Origin: Xiphias gladius | Taxonomy: Eukaryota > Chordata > Actinopteri > Istiophoriformes > Xiphiidae | Direction: 5' to 3' | Length of the DNA: 64,000 bases | Assembly (NCBI RefSeq): GCF_016859285.1 | Contig: NC_053406.1 | Location: 14,264,501-14,328,500 of the forward strand | Shown here: piece after piece, positions 12,800-25,678 of the stretch | How the letters are laid out: every line of letters begins with the position of its first letter | Position numbering within the stretch: position 1 is the stretch's first letter | The notes under the pieces: generated by a model | What the model was told of the DNA's origin: nothing | Database searches by the model: none | The model's input: only the letters and a program-made list of their open reading frames with translations | Translations under genes and position numbers: made by a program

Positions 12800-15700
12800 C
12801 ACTCGTCCAGGCTAGCCCAGCAATAAGATATATCGAAAGGAAAAACCTGCTGCAACAGGTTCCAAGAGATCTACTGGTGCAGTCACTGGCAGCTGGCAGC
12901 GCTCTCTTCCTCCTTCCATCAGTCATTCTTTGCCTGACTGAATGGTTATTTGTCTGAATGGGACATAAGATACACTACTGATCAAAGCCAGTGGCAGAGA
13001 GCAGGCGCCATGCACTGGTTTCTGAGCTTGCCCACGGCAAAAGCCATCTTAAATGTGATAAAGTTCAACTTCACCATTGCACATTCAAACAAGCATGTGC
13101 ACAAGTAAACAAAGACGGGATCATTGGAGAATTTGAAGCATGCAAGAATTCATGCACCATTACAGCTGAAGCAAACTAAACAACAAAGCACTGTGTACTG
13201 TGTACCAAAGCAATTCTCTGGTACACAGAAGCAGTCAGTCTGGAAATATTAGTATATCAATAGGAGTTAATATCAAAACTGATGGACGTACCCACCAACG
13301 AGGTTGTTGTGGTGTGCAGGCTGTGAAGTTCAAACTAATCTCAGAACCCTCAGGCAGTTCCTACACACGTCTAAAGATGCTCCATGGTGACGTCTCTCCC
13401 AAGAATTTTCTATTTTCTTGAGAAATTTAGACTCGCATTCTTCTTTGAAACGTTTACGGTGAGAGTGTGAGGCTCAAAGAGTAAGGGAGGTGGGGAAATA
13501 AAGGAGAGAGGGAGAGGGACTAGAGGTATGTCAATGCAGGTAGATTCCTATCCTATCCTCCCGATGAACCAGAAAAACATCAGCATGCTTAGCTCGTAGC
13601 TATACCTTGAACAAACCCTATCCTCAGCGAGAGGGCGAGGCAGAATGTCAGAGAGACGAGGATTAATTACAGATTGAATAAACTCTTGTGTTACAGTACA
13701 AGGCCTCTACAGAGCAAACCTACTGCCGAAGGCTCTTTCTGCAAAAGATGGAGTTGTTGAGGAGGGTGTAGTGTGGGAAGAGATTCCAGGGGGCACTTCG
13801 GTGAAAGTCTCATTGTCTTCTTGGAAATAATTGTTCCAGTGCTCGGGTGCTCTCAGTTCCAATATCATGTTTTTGTTCAGAGGTTGAACATGTTATTGAC
13901 CCTTTTATATTTTAAAAGGACTGAAGCTGTGTTTCTCTATACTGCTCTGATCATCCCCAATCAGTAGCGTTAAGCATTAGTCAAAGTTTTAACAGTCCTG
14001 ACCTCAAACCGGAGACAATTTTAGATGTCAGAATCTTAATTTGAGATGCTGGCCTCCCACCAGAGGTACACCCATTTTTAGTTAAGACTGATAAGACTGA
14101 TAAATCACTGCAAACTCCATTCAAAACCAAAGAAATGAATTATGACATAATGACTATAATAACTGTCAGTGTACGATGTAATTATGCTAATGGCTCACAC
14201 TTATCTTTATATCCTGCAATATGCCTATCAGCATCTTGTCATTCAACAATAATTAAGACATTCTGACTCATCCACTCAGTTGTTTTGACTCATTTATCTG
14301 GATCTAATAGTAATAATATTACTAATAATAATAAATTAAATTTAGGATGATCGGCTTGATTTAGAAGTAATCGGTAAAAAAATCCTACACTGCTCTCCAT
14401 GGGATCAAACTTTGAGGAATGCTGTTTCTCTGACCATGTCACAGCTGATAGAAAACACCTGCTGTTGCATCCCTGACTGAGATATGGCCATTGTGCTTGG
14501 AAGTGTCCAAGACAAATGGCATTTACATGCCATTACTGTGCTTGAACAATTGCGATATCAACACAAAAAGTTGTGTCATTTTGATCTGTTGCAGTGAGAG
14601 CTAGGTGAGGTCAAGGTGGAGTTGTGTGTACGTGTCATACTAATAGTTGGTGTGTGTTTTTAGCCGTGGTAGCCGTGCTGGACTCTAATAATGGCAATGT
14701 TGGTCTACCTGTCAGTCCAACACTTTGTCCAAAAGCTTTTATTAGTAACCAAATACCTGCAAAAAAATAGTAGTTACAGCACAATATGTTCGCATGCTAA
14801 AGAGCTAAACTAAGATGGTAGACAGTGTAAACACTACAGTATATCTGAAAATGTCAGTGCAGCCTCACGGAGCCGTTAGCTTGGCTGCAGACTGGTAGTC
14901 CTGTTATTATTTAACCACGACGATCAGGATGAACTGCACTATGTGAAACTGCTTTAATGTTGTGTTGTTTGTGATACGTTGACGGATATTTTAATGTGAA
15001 CTGTGGCCTGGTGTTTGTTGTCTGTGCAATGATGATGTTGGTGAAACCGCACTGTTACGCGCTGTTCCAATAAGAAATTCGACGAATTAACTGTGTGGTC
15101 ATTACAATGAATTAAATTGAACTGTATTGACATGGGAAGAGAACATATTTCCTTGCTTAGCTTGCTGCTGCCACAACCCAGGTCCTGATAAGCAGCGAAG
15201 AAAGATGACCAACCCCCCCCCCCCCCCCAAAAAAAACAAAAAAAAAACACATCATTATCTTGCTACCATTTTGGTTTGTGACCCTGGAAAAAGAAGCTTT
15301 GTCTACTAGCAACCCATTGTCACAGGTTGCATGTTTGTCAACAAGTGGTGTCTATCTCATGAAGATGTAAAATTATTCAGTAAATCCCAATTAATAAGCC
15401 TGACCATAATAAAGTCTGAAACTATTTAAAAAAAAAACCCTGATTTTGGTGAAGCAGAAATATGCCTGTTTTGCTTTCTTATTGTGTTGTCTCACGACCC
15501 CTCTCTTAAATCTATGAAGCGGCGTTCGTCAGTCCATTTTAATTGTTTTCATTAGATTCATAACAATTTCAATGATTTTTCTCTCATTAAAAGCATTCAT
15601 AAAGCAGAGGATGAGTGTAAGATCTAATTCCATATTTTATGTAATCAGAGAGAGTGATTTATGAGTGTCTTTTGAAAACTGAGGAAACTCCCTGAGGCAG

Positions 15701-17321
15701 CGAGAGGCAGTGAGATTTATCACTGAATACCTCACGCATCAGGGTGAGGTATATACACATTCAGCAATTATTTTGTCTGTCCCAGGGAAATTTCATAACA
15801 ACATGTGCAGCTGTCTCTCCAAAATGAAAGCTCTCAGTATGTCATATTCACAATTACTATTTCATCACTGATTCAGGGCCCTTATTAAAAAACACATTGA
15901 GAAATGCTAGTACAATCAAGTGGTAAAGCTTTCCAGGGAGTATGAGGATTGCAGATGGTTAGCTACATATAGATTCAGATCTTGCTATTAATTGCTCAGG
16001 TTCAGTAACCTGAGACTTAGACCAAATACTAACAATCCACCTGAGCTTTTAAGCTGAAAATGTACTGCAGCATCATAACATTACAAGTGGAACTTGACAG
16101 ACATAAAACCCACTCACATCATGTGAAGAAAAAGAACTGAAGTACACAAGAGTAAGGCAGAAGATATCCTGATATAAAAATACTGTCTTACCTCTGATAT
16201 TAGACATCCATCACACCTTTAATAACTTCCGTTACTGTGAGAACCAATTTAACAGGAGAGAGAGTGATAGTTTTTCCTTTGCGTGATGTTGTCTTTTCTG
16301 TCTTTACCAGAAGAATGGTAGCTAGATTAAACAAAAATGGTTTTGATTTTATAACTGCTTACTCTTATGACCTCTGTGTACTGTAGATTCATGATTTTAA
16401 AATCCCTTTTGCTCCAGGCCTTCACATACAGCTGATATTCGGACCTCTGCCAAGGAGTTCAATCAAATGTTTTCAGGCAGTTTCCTAGAATTGATTTCCC
16501 TTACCTCCCATCATTTTGCATTCCTCCCACATTGAAACTTGAAGGGATTTGCCTTCTATCCTCTTGGATCTCCTTAAATCAATTGGGGACCCAGTGGTCG
16601 TAATCCTATCGATGGCAATGAGATTTGAGCCCATCATCAAATTTAACAGTTAAAAACTACAGTATACCCTTGAACCTGCAGCATCCCTATTCCAAATATT
16701 TATTTTCTTGGAAACTGAATATTCTGTCATTGACAACCAACACAAATTAATCTGAATAATTAAAGTGTTTTCATTGATGTTTTTTTGGTTGTTTTTTTTT
16801 GTTCGTTTGTTTTTTTTGGTTAAATTTTAGTTTATTATATTAGGATTGTGTAACTCTGTTTATTACAGGTGCAATGAGAACAAAGTTTTGCCACAATATA
16901 TATTTCTTATCATAGTCTGCTAGCATAAACACTTGTTTTTAAATATTATGTCTTGTAGGTGAAAAACAAAACATTAATCTTGGAGATAAAATGATCTGAT
17001 CTGCTTTGTAGATGATTTGTCTAAATGAGCTGAACTCAGTTTAGTCAAAGTATCAGCTAATGGTTCTGCAGTGTCTCCAGTCAGCATGACCAGCTGGTTT
17101 CTGAGCAACATCACAATGTGAGGCAGGATATGAGACTGAAAGCTGCATAGAAAAACCCATATCAGCACTCAAGGACAGGCCTTGGTGCACATCAGGCTAC
17201 TGGCTGGAATATACAGGGGAGCTGTCAGCCCAGTCCTCCAGTGGCAGAATCCTGATAGATAAGCAGATACTGTTCATCTTCCCCTCTTTCTCCTCTGTTT
17301 ACAGTTTTCCTGGGATCATAT
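12800..17321. other. Intergenic spacer downstream of slc13a2, no gene seen
   Basis: I found no splice-linked coding exons. A C16 tract followed by an A run lies at 15213-15236. Minus-strand AATAAA words occur near 16830-16862, about 460-490 bases past the slc13a2 stop, and are candidate poly(A) signals for that gene; none can be singled out. Confidence 0.5.
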
Positions 17322-20300
17322 TCAAGGTGTTTTGGTGACATTAGCCCAACTTGGAAAGGTATTTAGCTGGAACATCGCCACACCCCACGTGTTTACGGCA
17401 ATGTTGATGGTTATGACTCCAAGAAAGTTCAGAATGAATCCAGCCTTGGCCTGGAACAAACAGAAAAATAATGCAACATTAACAAAATTATATTTGGACC
17501 ATTGTCCATTGTTTTGTCAGCACCATCAGAATAGATCTTAAACTCATCTAATGATATTAATACCAGTTTCTTGAGATACTACTATTTGCTGCTCAGTCTG
17601 CCTGAGCTTTCGTTCCTTGGTAATATTCAGAATATTGGGTGTATGCAAATACATAATAATGATCAGCTATAAGGATTAATATAAGCTGCTTATCTAAAAA
17701 TTGGATTTGAGCCTTTATCCAAAACACTCAGGGTCAGGGTCTCTATCTTTTATGAAATATCCTACCATGTCCATAACTTTAAGGTTGCCATAGGAGAAGG
17801 CGATGGCATTGGGTGGAGTGGCCACAGGCAGCATGAAAGCCAGCGAGGCAGCGATGGTGCAGGGAAACATGACGTACAGCGGGTGTATCTTAATGGAGGT
17901 GGCCTGGAAAAAAGGACAATCACATAGATGATCATTTGGCAGGTATAAATAATAAGGGTCCCCAAGACTTTTTAGTACTGCTGATAATTTTTAAGCAATG
18001 CTCTGTATGTCTACAAACAATAAAAAGTTCAGAATTCTTACTTAGTTTTATATGAACATGTAAATGCTTTCATAGCTAAAATATGATCAGATTGAAAGAA
18101 CACAAAATAGATGTGATTTAACGATCTTGAAAGCTTTTCCACACTTAAAGATTTAACCTATTTGTATGATAGAGTAAGATTTAAAGACTGAGTTGGGATC
18201 TCATTCTGTCTCACCATGGAGGCCAGTATTGGCAGAAAGAGAGTGGTGGTGGCGGTGTTGCTGGAACATTCGGTGAACATGGCCACCAGCAGACACAGCA
18301 GGATGGAGATGGCAAAAGGAGGGATGTTCTGCAGAGGGATGAGACTTTCTCCCAGCCACTCAGAAAGTCCAGATTTCTTTATCCAGGGTGGGGAAATGCC
18401 CGTCAGCAACCAAACATTTAGAGGAAGGATTATCTTCAGAAAAATGTGGACTTGATCAACTGTATTACCTCACTTCCATGGGCCAATGCAAAACCTCCTC
18501 CCAGAAGTAAAAGGATGTTCCAAGGCATCTTTTCATGGACGATGTCCCAACTAAGCAGAGGTGAAGCGGCTTCAGCTGGGGCCCCTAATAGAACAAAGAG
18601 ATGAAGAAAAAAGTTTAAATCTTTAGAGCTGTTTATTTTCACATTGATTGATTAGGACAGTCATAAATAACCACATGCTATCTAACCTTTCATTGTCTAC
18701 AGATAAGATGCTGTGACTATAAAGGCACTCCTCAAAGATAAAACGAAACATGATAAAGTGGTAAGCCAGTCAAAATCGTGTTAAAAAGTGGTGTTGTAAC
18801 TGGATTCATGCTTTTAAAATAATTTTTCTCTTTTCCAAGGTGAAAAATTGACTTTGGCACCTCAAAGTCTGCATCACACCTTTTAAACTAAGTGTGTGTT
18901 AATCATTGTGTCACTTCTCTGTGTACAAAACACTCTGCTTTTCCACTTTTTGAGGAGTAGCAAAGACCTTGTTGCTTATGGGCAGGAGCAGGCCACGCTC
19001 AACTTAAGTTACCAAGGGAGAAAAAAAATAATCGTTGATACAAAAGTAGTTTGTCTAGGGAGCAGCACAGCATGTGCTGTTGTACAGGCTTGACCTTGGG
19101 GCTATCAGGCTACAACTCAGGAAGGAGTTTGGATAACATTTATCAGAAAGCACTGAATCAGCGAGATGAGTTGTCACAGGCAGTAAAAGTTATTGACTGT
19201 ATCTTTGAGAGGACAGACACTGTTGTAAAGCAGCACGCCTTTCCTCATGTGACAGATTTAACATGCCGCGAACATAAAATGTGATGCAACAGTGAATGAA
19301 CACTTCCCCTCGTGTTGTCCAGAAGTGCACTTGTACTGTCAAGCTGAAAAGAGAAAGATCCTGCCTTCTTGTTTGAACATATATAATCTCATTTCTCTTG
19401 ACACGTTGATTTATATTTTTTTAATCACAATTTCAGAAATGTTGCTCAACAAATGACAGAATAAAACATGAAAATACAGATATTCTGCTCAAAAAAGGCA
19501 ACACAATCTCATATCAAGCAGCCTAAAGGCATTTTATGTTCTGATTTTCACACTCTTAAAATGTGATCCTAAAAAGGTGCATGCATAGTCTGTTTACACA
19601 TCTTTTTGATAATGCATCTGTTGTGCACGTCAAATCATTAAGGACTTGTAAGATGACTTACCATCACTGGATGTCCCCCAGCATCTGGGCAAATTGGACG
19701 GGATACAGAAGAAGAGTGCTGACATTAATATGGCCACAGTGCCATCTGTGACATACCTGTTGAGAAACAACGTTTGAAACATCTGTTTCACACATTACAA
19801 AAATACAAATTTTGATTCATAATTATCAACTCAAACACCTGACACTGGATCTGCACTCAATGGTACAACACACCAGCTAATACTCTGCTTCATGGAGACC
19901 AATATTTAGTGATTGATATACCCTTACAGTTGACCTCGCTTTATTTCACATCACACCACATTTTCTGGTTAACTGATCACCTCTTCATTTCACTTGTACT
20001 CACTCCTTGTCTTTGTTGAACAGCACAGTGGCCCAGCCTGGTATGAACCCAGGCTCCCTGGTAAACCACAGAAGAACCAGCAACGTGAAGATAACCAGCA
20101 CACAGCCCTCCGCGAAGCCCATCCTGCCCAACGTTTTGTACTCATCTTTGATTACCTGGTAAGCTTCCCTGTCACCATTATTCTTTGTGCCACAACCAAA
20201 GGACTTTCTCAAGCTGGAATAACAATGCGAAAATAAATTACTGTTTTCATAATGTGCATGATTTGGTTGTAAGAACTAAATATCAGAACAGAGAATGACT

Positions 20301-21827
20301 GCAGTCCACGAAACTTACTTGAAGCCCAAAAACATAAACTGCAGCCACAGCCAAGACAGAGCGAGCATTAGCACCATGTTGGGGAATGAGAAGCCAAACC
20401 AACTTGCAAAATTGATTATGCCTCCATTATCTGGGAAGAGTCTGTTGAGATTTAAAAAAAAAAAAGAAAGAAAAAAAAGAACTGAGATGAGGAAATAGTA
20501 GAACCAAAACACGTGGCTGGAATCTCTTGAGAGATGAGCAAATCTACATCTGCCACCAAGTTAAATAAAAATTATTTGGTTTTTACAACCCATATTTTAC
20601 TTTTGTTCTTTAGGCCTTAACTCATCAGTTAGTAGTGTATGACTTCTTCACTAATTGCATTGCTAAATCTACCTGGCATGGCTTTAAAATGGAGAGCACT
20701 TGGCAACTACATGAGTGATCAGACAAAGTTTAAATTACACAAGGTTTTAATAATCTAGTAATCTAAACCACCTCTGTGGAAATAAAAACAATTGCATTAC
20801 TTTGACCCAGAGTGTCCACTGTAAATGTCCATTAAATGTTACAGAGTTTTGACCACTGTACATACCGCAGTTGCGTGCAAATGCATGTTGATAACAGACA
20901 TTTTTAGTGTGTTCACATTGGTTTTTACATCTAAATAACTTATCCAGTCCTGTTGCTTAGACTGATGGACTTTTACCCCTACATAAAATGTTGTACAATG
21001 AGTACAAGTTTATCAAACCAATAAGATCTTTCATTAGAGTTTTACTGGAAAGAAGTCAGAAGACGAGGGAGTCCAGAAGAGGATGATATAACTGAGTTTC
21101 TGTTTCCACAGATTAGGTCTAATCTTGAATTCAACAGAATTTTGTGATTCAGTCCTTGACCACAAGATAAATATGCATCCAAGAAATGTGCCCATATATT
21201 TTTGTGGGTGTCTTGTGTGTTTATTTTCAGATGTGCAGGTCGTACTCATCGATCTGGCCCTTCAGGATGACATTGGGTGTGGTTCCAGTGAGGGTGGCTG
21301 TCCCTCCAATGCTGGCAGCGTAACAAACACTCAGGCTCATGCCTTTTGACAGCTTTGTGTACTTCTCCTCCCTCTTCAGTCTTCGCTGCTCCGCCTCATG
21401 ACTCCTCTCACAAACCTCTGGAGGGACAGAGCTGAGGCCTTCAGCAGGGAAAAGACGTAATTGTTGAGGTGTCTAGTGTTGTATGTAACATGAATTTACT
21501 GCTTGCTCTTCCAGGCTTTACCATTGTCTGTAATTGTTTAACTCACTGAAGACACATTTGCTACTGGAGTTCTATAAAAGTATAATTTGACATTTGTTTA
21601 AAACCACTAAAAGGATACATTTGGCTTTTACTGTTGTACTTTTATTCCTCTACTTCTATGTTCTGTTAAAGAATTTTTACCCTTTATTATTCTTTTCTTA
21701 ACCAGGCTGTTACTCCAAAGACAAAGTTAGAAAACCTATTTGAAATAACTTTATTTTTTTGATTTCCTTAGTGTCTTTGTTGTCATCATCTTTATCTGCA
21801 AAACCCTATTAGAAAAAAAAAAGACTG

Positions 21828-21867
<40 letters not shown>

Positions 21868-24800
21868 ATGTTGATGCTGCTGTCCTTTGGTTTGAGCTCC
21901 TTATCAATACTTTCTTTAGGGTCACCCATCTCAAATGCCTGGTTTTCCTGACCATCCTTTGCAGCAGTCAGACTATAATCCCTCTCTTCAGCGTTGGCCT
22001 CTGTGTCAGACAGCTGCTGCAGCACAGCGTTTGCAATGGGCAGCATCATGGCTGTAGAGGCTGTGTTACTGATCCACATGGACAGAAAGGCTGTGGTGCT
22101 CATGAAACCAATCATCAGACTGGAGAGGATACAAAACAAATGACTAGATGATAAGGTGAAGGTTCAAGAAAACATGTAAAATAGATTTGAATGACAAACA
22201 ATGTGAGTGTATTCAGTATATGACCAAAAGTACGTGGACACTCAAACATTACACTCAGACTTGATAGTTACACTCTCATTCTAAAACCATGGGCATTAAT
22301 ATGCTTCTGTAAGAGCCTCCACTCTTCTCGGAAGGCTTTTCACAAAATTTTGGACCCTGGATGCAGAGAATCGCTCTCACTCAGCCATAAGAGTTGCTGA
22401 CTGATATGGCCTGGTTCGTGGTCAGCCCCCCAATTCATCTCAAAGGTGTTGGATAGGTTTGAGGTCATGACTCTGTGTAGGGCAGTCAAGTTCTTCCACA
22501 CACAAATTCAGAAAACCATTTTTTATGGTCCTCATTTCATGCATAAGGGCACTGTCATATTAAAACAGGAAAGGGCATTTGACAAAGTTGAATTGTATGC
22601 TGTGCCATTCAGATTTCCGAGGCCCAACCATAAAAAAAGTGCCCTAGATCAAAAGTAGGCAAAGGTATGTGAACAGGTCCCCATACTTATACACAATACT
22701 TTATATATTGTTGCTTCAGTGTATATTTGCGTATGTGTATGTATGTACGGAATAAAGCTTCTTACAGAGATGGCTTCACCCCTACAATAAGCAAAACTTG
22801 AAGGGCAATCCTCCTGTGTAGGTTCCAGTGCTCTACAGCAATGGCCACCAGCAGCCCCCCAACAAAGAGCATGTTGGAGTCTTTCAGGTACTGGATACAA
22901 ACCTGGGTAAGGAAAGAACTAGAATTAGTGCCTCGAAGTTATATGCCTTCGCCAGACAGTCAAGATGCAGGTTATATCCATGTCTTTCTTTCGAGACTCG
23001 TATAATATATGTAGTGAAGACTTCGAAGGAATTTAGTAAAAAGTATTAACTGCATTGTCATAATTAGCGTTTGAATTCTTGAGTTATGGCCAAAAACGTG
23101 TTTTGTGAGGTCACAGAGACCTTGACCTTTGACCACCAACATCTAATCAGTTCATCCTTTAGCCCAAGTGAACGTTTTTTGCCAAACTTGAAGAAATCGC
23201 CTCAAGACGTTCCTGAGATATCATATTCACGAGAATGGGACAGAAAAATGGACAATCCAAAAACATAATGCCTTCGGCCACAGCTGTCCCTGGCGCAGAG
23301 GCATAAAAAGGAGTCCAGAAATCCTGACAAGCTTATGTTGGAGTGTAAAACTGATTCTTGGAAAGAGGCAAAAAATCCCTGGCAAATGAATTCCAAGAAA
23401 TGTCTACTCAACATTTGTTAATACAGTATACAGTTGGAAATAAATACCTCGCCTGACTCCATGATGCCCATCATGGGGAACAGAACGACAGGCAGCAGGG
23501 CGGTCACAGCCAGAGGGATACACTCTGTACACCAGTACAGCGCCATGAGGATTATCACAAAGCCACATTTTGCTTCCTGTAACAAACGACTGTTTTACTT
23601 AACATGCTTAATGGTCTGATGGACTTGACACGAGTGTTGGTGTCTACTTGAGGCAGAGAAAAACACATTAAAAGCCTGGAAGGAAACTACAACAGACCAG
23701 AGACTTCCGAACCTCTAACCTAGCTAACCTACAATAGTTAGGTCAGCCTGGTTTACTATTCTGATAACTGTAGTTAATAACTAGAAAAGGCTACATTTTC
23801 TGAAGAAAATTTAAGTACAATTTTTGCACACAATGCCATTAAAAAAAAGGTGTAATATGTTTTTTAGTAACACAAAGTAATCTGCTGCTTTTTTCTGTGT
23901 AGCTGCAAGTATTGAGAAGTTTCGGGCTAATTACTGTCTAATTTAGCACTAATGTCCTGTATAATGGCCCACTAAAGGCTCGTTATTAAAGGTGAACACC
24001 AAAACAGCTGTAGGTTGATTGACTTTCTTCATGTTAAATAATAAGGAAAAGACATTTTTTCCTGTGTATGAACACTCAAGAGAACCGTGAAAGGTTCACA
24101 TCTATTGAAATTGATAGTAATTGTGACAAGTTGAAAAGGACAGAGATTGTGGTCTTTGCTTTTTGTTTTAATGGGACTGAATGAGCCACTGAACATGATC
24201 CCACTTTTCAATTTATCATGGTCAAAGATTACACGGTACAAAGGGTCACTGACAGAGGCCTTTCCTGGACATGTTACAGGTAAGACGACAGTATAAAGCA
24301 ATAAATATACTTTCAGACTGACGACTTTGATCCTTTCTGATTATCAAAGCTTACCTCTTTCATTTTCTTGCAGTGGTCTCACAAGATTTGGCTCTCTCTC
24401 TCTTTTCAAATATACTTTGTGGAATTAGGAAATTAATTTGGAAAACAAAAGAAAAGGGCAGAAATAGATTTTTCATTTTATTAAAAAAAACAAAGTATAA
24501 TCAGTTTTGACGTGAGCCTGTATTAATACATCATCCCCAGCGAATTGCATGTAACTACGTATTGAAAACCCTGTATAATATAGCAATATATAATATGCTG
24601 TAGTGTCGTCCTCACCATGGACTCATGTTTTATTCCCCTCCTGACTCTTCAGTGGCAGAATGACATTTTAAATCACTTTCATTACTACCGTTGTGACAGC
24701 AGCATCAGCCCTTATTTGCCTCATTAACTTCTAAACATATCTCTACAAAAACAGATCTTCATATGTCCTGTTGGAACACCACCTCTCTCCAATATCATCC

Positions 24801-25678
24801 TCTACCACTAAGAAAATCTCCACTACCACTTACCTTATGTATCATGAATAGTACGTTTTACAACTGAGTTTTACTACATGTACAGTCAGGGCACTGCGAC
24901 CTTTACACTGCTAATTTCAAGTAATCACATTACTCTTGAATTTTAAGTTTATTGTTACAGAAAGTATAAGTTGCTAAAATAGTAGTAGTAGTAAGAGTAG
25001 CAAAAAAAAAGGCCTCGTCTAGAAATGTTTAAATTCTCACTTCTTTAGCAGCTGAGATGAAGCTTTTCATGAATCTACCCAAACAAATATCTGCCATCCC
25101 ATATCAGGATAACTGAACTCAAAAAGCAATAATACTGTTGCACCAGGTTTGTTGATGCCATGTTGACAGGGAGAAAAGGCTGCACTCTGTCTTTAATTGC
25201 ACATAAAGTATATTATTTTGCATTTTGAAGCCACACGTGCTTTGTTTTGAAGGAATGTAAGCTGTACTTAAATAGATTTTTAGCTGACCTTGCAGCAAAA
25301 GTTTTGGGGGAAGCATTGATTATTTACAGGACATCACAAAAAACAACAAAACAACTCAACACACAAAACCACATACTTAAATTTATACATGATCAGAAAC
25401 ATTTGACGGCTTATATTGTCATAGAGATGTCTTAATAAATATATTGTATAGCTTTGGACTAAAATACATCATGCAATTAGGGAAACCATCTTTATTCAGC
25501 AGGTCTGAAGTCTATAATATGTCTGCAGATGTGTCGTACGGCAGAAAAACACACATACACGTGCTCATGTTCTTACCGGGGTCAGGATGATCAGTGGCAG
25601 AGGCAGAAGAAGAAGAGGTGTCAGGACTATCACAATGTAATTCCTATACCTCCACAGCCATGTAAGATATCCAGCCAT
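17322..25678 (-). CDS. slc13a2: Sodium/dicarboxylate cotransporter (NaDC1-type, SLC13 family)
   Basis: This plasma-membrane carrier couples Na+ to uptake of succinate, citrate and other Krebs-cycle dicarboxylates in epithelia. Twelve exons join in phase: 25577-25678, 23448-23576, 22766-22902, 21866-22119, 21246-21417, 20319-20441, 20004-20213, 19662-19756, 18469-18584, 18215-18376, 17766-17903 and 17322-17450. They give 588 residues, against 592 in human NaDC1. The two signature cation/substrate motifs are intact: SNT at residues 140-142 (MWISNTAST) and SNT at 485-487 ([12 protein letters not shown]). [38 protein letters not shown] and [12 protein letters not shown] are further family blocks. 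A C-terminal NVT glycosylation sequon is kept (SWANVTKTP). The cytosolic loop around residues 160-230 is the least conserved part. The donor of exon 4 is formed by the edge of a GT microsatellite. The family contains close relatives (SLC13A3, SLC13A5); position between foxn1 and slc46a1 favours slc13a2. Confidence 0.95.
21829..21865. repeat. (CA)n microsatellite abutting the slc13a2 exon 4 donor
   Basis: About 18 CA units on the plus strand, ending at 21865. On the gene strand exon 4 ends ATGG and the intron begins GTGTGTGTG, so the repeat itself supplies the donor GT and the positions after it. Confidence 0.95.
22211..22720 (-). mobile_element. Deleted Tc1-like copy in slc13a2 intron 3
   Basis: It starts at ATATGACCAAAAGTACGTGG, close to the end of a teleost Tc1-like family. 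It continues through GGGCATTAATATG, TCTTCTCGGAAGGCTTTTCAC and AAAGGTGTTGGATAGG, which correspond to the 3' part of the transposase region read on the minus strand. At about 0.5 kb it is far below full length, and the far end is eroded. Orientation follows the family consensus from memory. Confidence 0.7.
22928..23312. repeat. Interspersed teleost repeat in slc13a2 intron 2
   Basis: It contains GACCTTGACCTTTGACCACC, TTCCTGAGATATCATATTCA and CATAATGCCTTCGGCC, the hallmark words of a very common fish repeat. The ends are related as inverted repeats (AGTGCCTCGAAGTT...ATGCCTTCGCC against GGCGCAGAGGCATAAAA). It is a non-autonomous DNA element by appearance. Confidence 0.65.
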
